From assembly GCF_902459685.1 (NCBI RefSeq), contig NZ_CABPSF010000005.1, forward strand, positions 124,001 through 188,000: a DNA stretch of 64,000 nucleotides, read 5' to 3'. The notes under the pieces are model-generated. The model saw only the letters and a program-made list of their open reading frames with translations. It was not told the origin of the DNA and did no database searches. The stretch comes from Pandoraea iniqua. Its GTDB lineage: Bacteria; Pseudomonadota; Gammaproteobacteria; Burkholderiales; Burkholderiaceae. The translations under genes and the position numbers were made by a program. Shown here in pieces: positions 20,131 to 28,222 of the stretch. How positions within the stretch are numbered: position 1 is the first letter of the stretch; every line of letters starts with the position of its first letter.

Positions 20131-21084
20131 TCAAGGAATCAGCACCAGCGATCCCGACTTTTGGCGTCGCGCGATGTCGGTGTGCGCCTGCGCCGCATCC
20201 TTGAGCGCATAACGGGTCGCCGTGACGGCACCGAATACACCGCGCCGGTAGGCATCGAATACGGCTTGCGTGGCCTCGCCGACGCGCCCTTGCAGGTGGT
20301 TCGCCATCGGACCACCGACCATGTGGATCCGGCGGCGGGCAAGCGCTGCCTTGTCGAACTCCGGGGCACCGGAGGCGGCGCCGATCGTGACGATGGTTCC
20401 ACCGTCGCGTACTGAAGCCACCGTGGCTGCGAACGTCGCCTTGCCGACGAACTCGTAGACGACATCGACGCCGTGCGGCGCAATGCGTTTCACCTGAGCC
20501 GCCAGATCGGGGGCATCCGACGGCAATGCATGATCGATTGCCGAAGCGAGTGCGGCACGTTTCTCCGGCGACCCTGCCGTGCCGATCACGATGGCGCCGC
20601 GCGCCTTGGCCCAGCGAGCCAGCAGATTGCCCACGCTGCTGGAGGCGCCCTGAATCAGCACGGTCTGCCCGGCCTGCAATGCGTAGTAACCGTTCAGGCC
20701 CGCCCACGCGGTCAGGCCTTTGGTCAACAAGGCAGCGACGGTCTCGGCCGACAGGTCGTCCGGCACCGGCACCAGATGCTCGACGGCAATCAGGCGCTGC
20801 TGTGTGTAACTGCCCGGCGCAAGGAAGTAGGCCACGCGCTGGCCGATCTCGATGCCGGTCACGCCGGCGCCTACCGCCTCGACAATCCCCACGCCTTCGA
20901 CGCCCGGCACGGAGGGCAGGGGCACCGGAAAGATGCCTTGCCGGAACGCGGTGTCGATGAAGTTGACGCCGATAGCCTCATGGCGCAGGCGCACTTCGCC
21001 AGCGTTGGGCGAGCCGATGGCGTCGTCCTCGATCTGAAGGACCGAGGGATCGCCGTACTGGTGGAAGCGGACGGTGGTGTTCAT
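20131..21084 (-). CDS. NADPH:quinone oxidoreductase (QOR, zinc-independent MDR)
   Basis: 317 aa of the medium-chain dehydrogenase/reductase superfamily without the zinc-ligand set. A GroES-like domain occupies 1-120 (IGVNFIDTAFRQG, LPSVPGVEGVGIV), and the Rossmann domain has VLIQGASSSVGNLLARWAKARGA around 150. This matches E. coli QorA-type one-electron quinone reductases. It is the last gene of a minus-strand set with SDR, SnoaL-like and wrbA genes, gaps of 39 bp or less, which supports a role in quinone detoxification. Confidence 0.88.
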   Translation of the reverse strand: MNTTVRFHQYGDPSVLQIEDDAIGSPNAGEVRLRHEAIGVNFIDTAFRQGIFPVPLPSVPGVEGVGIVEAVGAGVTGIEIGQRVAYFLAPGSYTQQRLIAVEHLVPVPDDLSAETVAALLTKGLTAWAGLNGYYALQAGQTVLIQGASSSVGNLLARWAKARGAIVIGTAGSPEKRAALASAIDHALPSDAPDLAAQVKRIAPHGVDVVYEFVGKATFAATVASVRDGGTIVTIGAASGAPEFDKAALARRRIHMVGGPMANHLQGRVGEATQAVFDAYRRGVFGAVTATRYALKDAAQAHTDIARRQKSGSLVLIP

Positions 21085-21123
21085 GATGAGCAGCCTTGAA
21101 AGATTGAAAAAATGAGGAGTGCG

Positions 21124-21897
21124 TTAGATGACGGACAGCAGGCCACCGTCGACCAGCAGGGCAGTACCGGTCACATAACTGGAAAGGTCGGAGCCCAGCC
21201 ACGCCACGGCGTCGCCAATTTCCTCAGGGCGACCCAGACGGCGCAGCGGCGTGCGCTGGCGAAACCCCTCGGCCGCTTCGGCGATGCCGGGGCTGGTGCG
21301 CAGCAGATGCGTATCGATGGTGCCGGGTGCGACGGCATTGACGCGGATACCGTCAGGGCCCAGCGCATCGGCCATGGCCTTGGCCATCAGCACGACGCCG
21401 CCCTTGCTGGTGGAATAGGCGACCGTCATGCCGGCACCCGACAGGCCCCCCATGCTGGCCATCAGCACGATGCTGCCGCCTTTGCCGCGTGCCTTCATCT
21501 GGCGCGCGGCGGCTTGGGCGCTAAACAGGGTGCCGTCGAGATTGACCGTCATCAGGCGATGGAAGTCGTCTTCGGACACGTCCACGCCGTCGGCGCGCAG
21601 GGTGATGCCGGCGTTCGCCACCATCACGTCGACGCCACCGAACGCTGCTGCGGCGTCGACCAGCGCATCGACCTGATTACGCTGGCTGACATCCGTCGCA
21701 TGAAACCGAACCGGTACGCCCAACGCCTCGATCTCGCGGGTGGTGGGCGTGCCGCCTTCGCGCGGGGTCTCACTGATGTCGGACACGATGACTGCCTTGG
21801 CGCCGTGCCGGGCGGCATTGATGGCGATGGCCCGGCCGATGCCACTGGCCGCGCCGGTGACGACGACGACCTTGTCTTGCAGGATATTGGTGTTCAT
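21124..21897 (-). CDS. Short-chain dehydrogenase/reductase
   Basis: 257 aa from the ATG at 21897 (MNTNILQDKVVVVTGAASGIG). Classical SDR features are TGAASGIG for NAD(P) binding, NAGI, catalytic Ser in LMASMGG, YSTSK with the Tyr/Lys pair, and a C-terminal GTALLVDGG. The Asp in VSDIS after the second strand hints at NAD preference. The substrate is unknown. The start lies 10 bp from the SnoaL-like stop, so the genes are co-transcribed. Confidence 0.88.
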   Translation of the reverse strand: MNTNILQDKVVVVTGAASGIGRAIAINAARHGAKAVIVSDISETPREGGTPTTREIEALGVPVRFHATDVSQRNQVDALVDAAAAFGGVDVMVANAGITLRADGVDVSEDDFHRLMTVNLDGTLFSAQAAARQMKARGKGGSIVLMASMGGLSGAGMTVAYSTSKGGVVLMAKAMADALGPDGIRVNAVAPGTIDTHLLRTSPGIAEAAEGFRQRTPLRRLGRPEEIGDAVAWLGSDLSSYVTGTALLVDGGLLSVI

Positions 21898-21907
21898 GGC
21901 GGGGTCC

Positions 21908-22336
21908 TTAGCGCGGCAGTGCGTTGAGTTGCTGGAGTGCCGAGTACAGATTGGCGACGCCCCAGTGTTCGGTGATCTTGCCGTTCTGCACGCGCATGGC
22001 ATCCACGGTCTCGAAGTGAATCGCCTTGCCCGTGGGGGCCAAGCCGAGGAAGTCGCCTTGGTGCGTGCCGTAGTAGGTCTTGTACGTGGTCACCACGTCG
22101 CCATCGGCGCGCTGCCAGTGGATGACGGCGCGAAAATCCGGAAAGGCTTCACGCAGCTTGCGGTAGAGGCCGAGCACGCCGGCCTTGTCGGCGCCGCTGT
22201 TGGGCTGCGGCGTGTGGTCGACGAAATCATCGGCGAACAGCTGGTCGAAGAGCGCCCAGTCGCCGCCGCCTTGCACCTCATTGGTGTTGCGGCGGATCAC
22301 GGCCTTGGCGGCGTCGCTGACATTGAGTTCAGACAT
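21908..22336 (-). CDS. SnoaL-like (NTF2-fold) protein
   Basis: 142-aa single-domain cystatin/NTF2-fold protein with FADDFVDHTPQPNSGADKAGVLGLYRKLREAFPDF, the SnoaL-like ester-cyclase/polyketide-cyclase pattern, and GLAPTGKAIHFETVDAMRVQNGKITEHWG. Such proteins bind small aromatic or polyketide ligands; many are non-catalytic. It sits 38 bp downstream of wrbA in the redox operon. Confidence 0.8.
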   Translation of the reverse strand: MSELNVSDAAKAVIRRNTNEVQGGGDWALFDQLFADDFVDHTPQPNSGADKAGVLGLYRKLREAFPDFRAVIHWQRADGDVVTTYKTYYGTHQGDFLGLAPTGKAIHFETVDAMRVQNGKITEHWGVANLYSALQQLNALPR

Positions 22337-22374
22337 GACATGCTCCTTGCAAAGTCGGTGAGGAACCGAACGCC

Positions 22375-22974
22375 TTAACCGAACAGCTTGGCCGCCGTCT
22401 TGGCGACCAGTTCGCCTTGGTGGCGCGCGCCGGCCAGATCGATTTCCGAGGGCTGGCGCGAGCCGTCACCACCCGCGACGGTAGTCGCGCCGTAGGGGGC
22501 GCCGCCCACGATTTCGGCCACGCTCATCTGGCCTTGGTGGCTGTACGGCAGGCCGACGATGGTCATGCCGAAGTGCAGCAGATTGGTGATGATCGAGAAC
22601 AACGTGGTCTCTTGACCGCCATGCTGGGTAGCCGACGAACTGAAGGCCGCACCGACCTTGCCGTTAAGCGCGCCGCGTGCCCACAGCCCGCCCGCCTGAT
22701 CGAGGAAGGCGGCCATCTGGGAAGACATGCGGCCGAAGCGCGTGCCGGTGCCGACGACGATGGCGTCGTAGTGCTCCAGATCGGCGACAGTCGCGACCGG
22801 GGCCGCCTGATCGAGCTTGAAGTGCGCGTTCTTCGCCACCTCTGCCGGTACCGTTTCGGGGACACGCTTGATGTCGACATGGGCACCGGTGCTACGGGCG
22901 CCGTCGGCGATGGCCTCGGCCATTTGCTCGATGTGGCCGTAGGACGAGTAGTAGAGAACGAGAACTTTGGTCAT
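22375..22974 (-). CDS. wrbA: NAD(P)H:quinone oxidoreductase WrbA
   Basis: FMN-binding flavodoxin-like enzyme that reduces quinones by two electrons. It is 199 aa from ATG 22974 ([19 protein letters not shown]), the E. coli WrbA length; 13 more upstream codons are open but precede the natural start. The phosphate loop [28 protein letters not shown] and [16 protein letters not shown] are all conserved. First gene of the wrbA-SnoaL-SDR-QOR operon, with an operator-like palindrome about 85 bp upstream of its start. Confidence 0.95.
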   Translation of the reverse strand: MTKVLVLYYSSYGHIEQMAEAIADGARSTGAHVDIKRVPETVPAEVAKNAHFKLDQAAPVATVADLEHYDAIVVGTGTRFGRMSSQMAAFLDQAGGLWARGALNGKVGAAFSSSATQHGGQETTLFSIITNLLHFGMTIVGLPYSHQGQMSVAEIVGGAPYGATTVAGGDGSRQPSEIDLAGARHQGELVAKTAAKLFG

Positions 22975-23043
22975 TTGAGGCTCCTTGGGTTGGACAACGC
23001 GGTGAGTTGTCATGTCCCAAGCGTAGGAGCCGGTGACCTATCG

Positions 23044-23093
23044 CGGTAGCCTGTTTGTTTCGATGGAATGCATCGAAAAAAACGATGCTACCG
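23044..23093. promoter_or_regulatory. Operator-like nested palindromes upstream of wrbA
   Basis: Inner inverted repeat TCGATG-N5-CATCGA (23060-23076) is nested in an outer inverted repeat CGGTAGC (23044-23050) / GCTACCG (23087-23093). The 20-mer at 23061-23080 recurs with 17 of 20 identical bases at 24066-24085 in the lysR-pirin gap. The likely binder is the LysR protein encoded between the two sites. Confidence 0.65.
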
Positions 23094-23143
23094 CCTGCGT
23101 TGCGCAGGAGTGAGCGGGGCGGGAGGGGGCGAGAGAGAACGCG

Positions 23144-24052
23144 CTATGCCGGCGCGTCGGTCGTGAACTGTTGCAGCCGGTCGATGAACCAGCGCCCGGC
23201 GGGCCCGGGCGGTTCGTCCTTGCGGTAGACGGCGTACATGGCGATGACCGGTATGGCCGGCTGGTGCATTTCCAGACGGATACGGACCAATCGGCCAGCC
23301 TCCAGATCCGGCGCCACCATCGCCAGTGGCATATGTCCCCAGCCAAAACCGGCCTTGAGAAACGCATGTTTCGCGCCAAGATCGGCGAGCCGCCAGATCA
23401 GCGGCGAGAACACCCCGAAATTGGTGCCGGCAGTCAATGTCGTGCGATCGGTCAGCACCAATTGCACATGGCGCTCAAGCACGCTGCCGGGCAGGATGCC
23501 CTGGCTTTCGGCCAGCGGATGACCGGGGGCGACCACGGTGACCATGGGCACTTCCGGCAGCCTTTCTGCGTGGAGCCCTTCGGGTATCACCGGCATCGAG
23601 CCGATCACCCCGATGCGGCACGCGCCGTCCAACACCGGCTGCACCACGGCACCTAGCGCCTCGACATACATTCGCAGCGGTGTCGTGGGGAAGGCTTCGC
23701 GAAAGGCGCCGACGGCGTCGGTCAGCGAGGCCATCGGGTACATCACGTCGACGGCTACCGAGAGCTCGGGCTCCAGCCCTTCAGACAAGGTGCGGGCGCG
23801 TGCCTTGAACGCATCCATGCCGTTCACCACGTTCTTGGCTTCACTCAGCAGTGCCTTGCCCTCGTCGGTCAGCACCGGATAGCGTGCACTGCGGTCGAAC
23901 AGCGTGACACGCAATTGGGCTTCGAGATTGGCCATGGTCTGACTGACGACGGACTGGGCCCGGCGCAGCTTGCGTCCTGCCGCAGAAAAACTGCCTTCCT
24001 CCGCTGCCGCGATGAAGGTCCGTAACTGGTCCAACGATACGCCGTCGAGCAT
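23144..24052 (-). CDS. LysR-family regulator of the redox cluster
   Basis: 302 aa. N-terminal winged helix (LDQLRTFIAAAEEGSFSAAGRKLRRAQSVVSQTMANLEAQL, about 7-50) and a C-terminal LysR substrate-binding domain (about 90-295). It reads toward wrbA and is divergent from the pirin gene. The shared palindromic box on both sides suggests it controls both units and itself. E. coli YhaJ, a LysR regulator of pirin and DoxX-type genes responding to quinone-like compounds, is a reasonable functional analogue, by inference. Confidence 0.9.
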   Translation of the reverse strand: MLDGVSLDQLRTFIAAAEEGSFSAAGRKLRRAQSVVSQTMANLEAQLRVTLFDRSARYPVLTDEGKALLSEAKNVVNGMDAFKARARTLSEGLEPELSVAVDVMYPMASLTDAVGAFREAFPTTPLRMYVEALGAVVQPVLDGACRIGVIGSMPVIPEGLHAERLPEVPMVTVVAPGHPLAESQGILPGSVLERHVQLVLTDRTTLTAGTNFGVFSPLIWRLADLGAKHAFLKAGFGWGHMPLAMVAPDLEAGRLVRIRLEMHQPAIPVIAMYAVYRKDEPPGPAGRWFIDRLQQFTTDAPA

Positions 24053-24065
24053 CTATCGCTCCTGC

Positions 24066-24085
24066 GGATGGATTCCATCGAAAAA
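24066..24085. promoter_or_regulatory. Second copy of the operator-like box, lysR-pirin intergenic
   Basis: GGATGG-ATT-CCATCG followed by AAAAA (24066-24085) differs at only 3 of 20 positions from the box upstream of wrbA and lies in the same orientation. It sits 14 bp from the lysR start and about 67 bp before pirin. Confidence 0.65.
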
Positions 24086-24151
24086 TATAGGCTTCTCAGC
24101 TACATGTCCAGTTCCTAGAGTGCACTTACCTCTTCAGAAGGAACGAACTCG

Positions 24152-25024
24152 ATGGACAACCTCGCCTCATCACTGCATGCCAAGCGGCCAGTGACCGCCC
24201 CTCAGGGCGCGCAACGCTACGTGGTTCAGCGCGCCACCGGCCACCGCCATGGCCCGGTGACACGGATCTTCAGTCCCGGCGACATCGGGCATCAGGTCAA
24301 GCCTTTCGTGTTTTTGGATTACTTCGATTTTCAGGCCACCGGCGGCGCGATGTTTCCGATGCATCCGCACTCGGGGATCGCCACAACGACGGTGCTGCTC
24401 TCGGGCGCGCTGCGCTATGAAGATACGACGGGCGCCTCGGGTGTGCTGGCGGCGGGCAGCGTCGAATGGATGCGCGCCGGTCACGGCGTCTGGCACGACG
24501 GGTCTCCGGCCGGCGCCGGGCGTTTTCGCGGCTACCAGTTGTGGGTTGCCTTGCCGGCGGCGATGGAACTTACACCCGCGCAGAGTCAGTACCTGCCGCC
24601 CGAAGCGGTTCCGCAATCGGGACCGGCGCGCGTGATTCTTGGCCGCTATGCGGGCGCCCAAAGTCAGGCGCTCGCCCCCGAAGACTTGCTGTTTCTGCAT
24701 GTCCGGCTAAGTGATGGCGAACGCTGGCAACTGACGCCGGAAGCGGGCCACGACGTTGGCTGGCTCCACGTCAGCGCAGGTGCACTGCACGTCGCCGGCA
24801 CGCGTGTGGCTAACGAACTCGCGGTGCTCAACGAGAGTGGCGCCGAGATCGACGTGGTCGCCGAAGGCGCCACGGAGTTCGTTATCGGCACCGCTGTCCG
24901 GCATCCGCACCCGCTGGTGCTCGGGCACTACTCCGTGCACACGAGCGACGCTGCGCTGGTGCGCGGCGAACAAGAGATTAGCCGGATCGGCGAACAACTC
25001 CGCGCCCGCGGCCGAGTGCGCTGA
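24152..25024 (+). CDS. Pirin-family cupin protein
   Basis: 290-aa bicupin. The first cupin carries the metal-binding set in MHPHSGIATTTVLLSGALRYED and a GAGRFRGYQLWVALP segment; the second cupin is degenerate. Bacterial pirins such as YhaK/YhhW are linked to quercetin dioxygenase activity or redox sensing, and often neighbour LysR and DoxX genes as here. DoxX starts 85 bp downstream on the same strand. Confidence 0.9.
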   Translation: MDNLASSLHAKRPVTAPQGAQRYVVQRATGHRHGPVTRIFSPGDIGHQVKPFVFLDYFDFQATGGAMFPMHPHSGIATTTVLLSGALRYEDTTGASGVLAAGSVEWMRAGHGVWHDGSPAGAGRFRGYQLWVALPAAMELTPAQSQYLPPEAVPQSGPARVILGRYAGAQSQALAPEDLLFLHVRLSDGERWQLTPEAGHDVGWLHVSAGALHVAGTRVANELAVLNESGAEIDVVAEGATEFVIGTAVRHPHPLVLGHYSVHTSDAALVRGEQEISRIGEQLRARGRVR

Positions 25025-25108
25025 ACGTGCTGAACGCGCTGAATGCGCCGGATGCACGGATTGACCTCTCAACCCCTTGATTCTCGACATTCCTTAACGA
25101 ACTTCACC

Positions 25109-25561
25109 ATGTCCAATACGTTCACTACCTCCACGACTGCCACTGACACTTCGGTGTCGGCACTGTCCCTGATCGGCCGTCTGCTGATCGCCAGTCTTTT
25201 TCTCATCAGCGCTTTCGGCAAACTGGCGGCGCCCGCGGGCACGATCGGCTTCATCGCCTCGGTGGGGCTCCCGATACCCGTGCTGGCCTTTGCGGCGGCG
25301 CTGGCGACCGAATCGATCGGCGGTGTGCTGCTCGTGCTCGGTTACCGCACGCGTCTGGTGGCAGCCATTCTGGCGCTGTTTTCGGTGGCCTCGGCGTTGA
25401 TCTTTCACAACGCGCTAGGCGATCAGAATCAGCTGTTCCACTTCATGAAGAACTTGGCCATAGCAGGTGGTTTGCTGCAAGTGGCGGCTTTCGGCGGCGG
25501 CGCTTACAGCCTCGACCGGCGGCAAATGAAGATCGATAGCGTCGTCAGTCCTGCTCGCTGA
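25109..25561 (+). CDS. DoxX-family membrane protein
   Basis: 150 aa from ATG 25109 (MSNTFTTSTTATDTS). Four hydrophobic helices are visible, with the DoxX patterns RLLIASLFLISAFGKLAAP and ATESIGGVLLVLGYRTRLVAAILALF and the QNQLFHFMKNLAIAGGLL block. DoxX/YqjF proteins are linked to quinol oxidation and oxidative or aromatic stress. It is probably co-transcribed with pirin and ends at a shared bidirectional terminator. Confidence 0.9.
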   Translation: MSNTFTTSTTATDTSVSALSLIGRLLIASLFLISAFGKLAAPAGTIGFIASVGLPIPVLAFAAALATESIGGVLLVLGYRTRLVAAILALFSVASALIFHNALGDQNQLFHFMKNLAIAGGLLQVAAFGGGAYSLDRRQMKIDSVVSPAR

Positions 25562-25571
25562 GCGGACGGTT

Positions 25572-25606
25572 AAAAAAACGGCTGCAATGCTTTGCAGCCG
25601 TTTTTT
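25572..25606. terminator. Bidirectional terminator, DoxX / universal stress protein
   Basis: 9-bp stem CGGCTGCAA/TTGCAGCCG with a TGCT loop, A-run on the left and T-run on the right. Confidence 0.93.
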
Positions 25607-25646
25607 CTTTGGATGCGCCCCGACTCGACCCGACCCGCCTGTCGGC

Positions 25647-26084
25647 TCAGCGATAGATGATCACCGGAATCTTCGAGTGGACGAGCACGCGTTGTGTTTC
25701 GCTGCCGAGCAGCAGACTGGTGAGTCCGCGCCGCCCGTGCGAGGCCATCAGGATGACGTCGCAGCCATGGCGTTCGGCGGCGTCGATGATGCCGAGGTAC
25801 GGGGCGGGGAAGGTGGAGGTGTCGCGATGGAACGGCACGCTGGCCGCGGCGGCCGATTCGGCCAGTTTGTCGAGGTGCGAGCAGGCCTCTTCGGCAATGC
25901 GCTCGCTGAAAGTCGCGGGCGCTTCGAGGACGTATTCGCTGAAGGGGGAGTAGGGGTATTCGGCGAGGCAACAATAGCCGGTCACTCTCGCGCCAAGGGC
26001 GCGCGCCAGTTCGAGTCCGCCGGTGACGGCTTTTTCGGATAGCTCCGAGCCGTCGGTCGGAATGAGGATATGGGTAAATAACAT
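25647..26084 (-). CDS. Universal stress protein (UspA fold)
   Basis: 145 aa from the internal ATG at 26084 (MLFTHILIPTDGSELSEKAV); 40 further codons upstream are open but do not look like protein. The ATP-binding motif GxxGx9GS is present in SHGRRGLTSLLLGSETQRV, so it belongs to the ATP-binding Usp subgroup. These proteins accumulate under stress and starvation. Monocistronic, with about 280 bp of upstream non-coding sequence. Confidence 0.9.
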   Translation of the reverse strand: MLFTHILIPTDGSELSEKAVTGGLELARALGARVTGYCCLAEYPYSPFSEYVLEAPATFSERIAEEACSHLDKLAESAAAASVPFHRDTSTFPAPYLGIIDAAERHGCDVILMASHGRRGLTSLLLGSETQRVLVHSKIPVIIYR

Positions 26085-26367
26085 ATGACCTCCCGCAGTT
26101 GGCGTTGCTGAACACGCGTTCACAGGCTCGCGCAGGTATGACGGTCTTGCACAACCCAGTCTGTCAGCGCGTTCGGCACATGCTGCCGATACTACCGTCG
26201 CCATGACAGACCCTTCGCTTCGATTCTATGGCTTTGGCGCGATGCAACAACGGGGGCAAACCCGGTAATGCACGACATCCTCTATGTGTCGGACGGACTT
26301 CACGTAACAAACGTTCCACATGACGTGTGTGTCGAATCGACGCACGGCGCCTTGTACGCCAACCCGG

Positions 26368-27291
26368 TCAGGCGGGCGGATGCCCCTCGTCCTGCCAATA
26401 CGTCGGACTGCTGTAGTGATGTTTCAGGTGGTCGATGAAGAGCCGCACGCGCAGCGGCAGGTGACGGCGTTGCGGAAACACGGCGTGAATACCGATGGGC
26501 GGCGCGGCAAACGCATCCAGCACGGTCACCAGCCGGCCGGCCCGAATATCGTCGCCCACTTCCCACCACGAGCGCCATGCGAGGCCGTAGCCGTCGAGGC
26601 ACCAGTCGTGCAGCACCGCGCCGTCGGTGCATTCCATCGTCCCGTTCACGCGAATAGTGACGACCTTGCCGTCCTGCGCGAAGGTCCAGCCGCGCTGCTG
26701 ATTGGCGGTCGAGCCGAACGCGAGGCAGTTGTGACGTGCGAGCGCATCGAGTGATTCGGGTGTACCCCGTCTGGCCAGATAGGCCGGTGCGGCCACACAG
26801 ACGCGCCGGTTTTCGCCAAGCCGCAAGGAAACCAGACTCGAATCGGGCAACTCGCCCAGCCGGATCGCACAATCGAAACCCTCGTTGACCAAATCGACGA
26901 GCCGGTCGGACAGATCGAGTGTGACGGTGACATCGGGATGCGACTCGATGAACACGGGCAGCAGCGGCGCCACGTGACGGCGCCCGAAGCCGGCGGGGGC
27001 CGACAGGCGCAAATGGCCGCTGGCCTTGACGCCGCCCGCCGACACCGCGCTCTCCGCGTTGTGCATCTCGTTCAGGATGCGCTGGCAGTCCTCGAGAAAC
27101 GCCGAACCCTCGAAGGTGAGCGTGACACGACGTGTGGTGCGCACGAGCAGCTTGACGCCCAGCCGGGTCTCGAGCGCGTCGATGCGCCGGCCGATCACGG
27201 CCGGGGCCACGCCTTCGAGCGCGGCGGCCGCCGACAGACTGCCCTTGGCGGCCACGGCGACGAAAGTTTCGAGTTGTTTGAAGCGATCCAC
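26368..27291 (-). CDS. LysR-family regulator divergent from haloacid dehalogenase
   Basis: 307 aa of the CrgA/DsdC-like LysR subgroup. The N-terminal helix-turn-helix is KGSLSAAAALEGVAPAVIGRRIDALETRLGV, followed by a substrate-binding domain (GHLRLSAPAGFGRRHVAPLLPVF onwards) with the C-terminal PLRVRLFIDHLKHHY. It is transcribed away from the dehalogenase-aceB unit; the AT-rich 114-bp gap between them holds direct ATAAAGT repeats spaced by 12 bp (27308 and 27320). It probably regulates that unit. Confidence 0.9.
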   Translation of the reverse strand: MDRFKQLETFVAVAAKGSLSAAAALEGVAPAVIGRRIDALETRLGVKLLVRTTRRVTLTFEGSAFLEDCQRILNEMHNAESAVSAGGVKASGHLRLSAPAGFGRRHVAPLLPVFIESHPDVTVTLDLSDRLVDLVNEGFDCAIRLGELPDSSLVSLRLGENRRVCVAAPAYLARRGTPESLDALARHNCLAFGSTANQQRGWTFAQDGKVVTIRVNGTMECTDGAVLHDWCLDGYGLAWRSWWEVGDDIRAGRLVTVLDAFAAPPIGIHAVFPQRRHLPLRVRLFIDHLKHHYSSPTYWQDEGHPPA

Positions 27292-27405
27292 GCGGCGATT
27301 ATGTACTATAAAGTCAAAGATAAAGTGATGTTTTGGCTATTTTATGACGTTCTATATGGGTAATACAATCGACCTGCAACGACAAGTGTCAACCGACCCC
27401 CAGCT

Positions 27406-28122
27406 ATGGCGACTCGTATTCAGGCAGTGATCTTCGACGCGTACGGCACGCTGTTCGACGTGTATTCCGTCGCAGCGGCCGCCGAGCAGCAGTTCCCCGG
27501 TCACGGGGCGGCGCTCGCCGAGCTGTGGCGTATCAAGCAGATCGAATACACGCAACTACGTACGCTCTCCGGCCCGAACGGCGAGCGCTACCGTCCGTTC
27601 TGGGACATCACCGCTGACGCACTGCGCTACGCCGCAGCCCGCCTGAATCTCACGCTCTCGCCGGTGGCCGAGAAGCGTCTGATGGACGAGTACACCTGCT
27701 TGTCCGTATTCCCCGAGAACCCGCCGGTGCTGCGTGCCTTGCGCGCCATGGGGCTGGGTCTCGGCGTGCTCTCGAACGGCAACCCGCAAATGCTCGACGT
27801 CGGCCTGAAGAGTGCGGGCATCAAAGACCTGTTCGATCACGTGCTGTCGGTCGACGCCGTGCGCAAATACAAAACGGCCCCCGAGGCCTATCGACTGGGC
27901 CCGGCCGCGTTCGGCCTGCCGGTCGAGTCCATCGTTTTCGTCTCCAGCAACGGCTGGGACGCGGCCGGTGCCACCTGGTTCGGTTACCCGACGTTTTGGG
28001 TCAACCGTGCCGGGCTGCCGGTCGAACAACTCGGCGTCACGCCGCAAGGGATGGGGCGCGATATGCGCGACTTGCAGCGCTTTGTCGAGTCTCTGACGGG
28101 AGTACGCGCGTCACGTTCATAG
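27406..28122 (+). CDS. (S)-2-haloacid dehalogenase type II (HAD family)
   Basis: 238 aa. Motifs of L-2-haloacid dehalogenases are all visible: nucleophile Asp11 in FDAYGTLFDVYSV, LSNGNPQML, catalytic Lys in VRKYKTAPEAYRLG, and FVSSNGWDAAGATWFGY. The family hydrolyses 2-haloalkanoates, for example chloroacetate to glycolate. It lies 100 bp upstream of aceB on the same strand, and glycolate oxidised to glyoxylate is a malate synthase substrate. The natural substrate may instead be another 2-substituted acid. Its stop codon sits inside a 40-bp hairpin. Confidence 0.9.
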   Translation: MATRIQAVIFDAYGTLFDVYSVAAAAEQQFPGHGAALAELWRIKQIEYTQLRTLSGPNGERYRPFWDITADALRYAAARLNLTLSPVAEKRLMDEYTCLSVFPENPPVLRALRAMGLGLGVLSNGNPQMLDVGLKSAGIKDLFDHVLSVDAVRKYKTAPEAYRLGPAAFGLPVESIVFVSSNGWDAAGATWFGYPTFWVNRAGLPVEQLGVTPQGMGRDMRDLQRFVESLTGVRASRS

Positions 28123-28147
28123 CCGTAAAAACGGCATGGCGTGACGC
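28108..28147 (+). promoter_or_regulatory. Strong hairpin spanning the dehalogenase stop, upstream of aceB
   Basis: The left arm begins GCGTCACG (28108-28115) and ends GCCGT (28122-28126). The right arm begins ACGGC (28131-28135) and ends CGTGACGC (28140-28147). About 16 pairs form with a small internal loop and one bulged A, closed by AAAA. No T-run follows, so it is more likely an mRNA processing, stability or translational element than a terminator. Confidence 0.6.
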
Positions 28148-28222
28148 CTCTAGTGCAAAGCCCCTGATGTTCCTTCTTGCGGCGCACTCCCTTATATAAA
28201 TCAAGAAAGCTGGAGATCCCTG

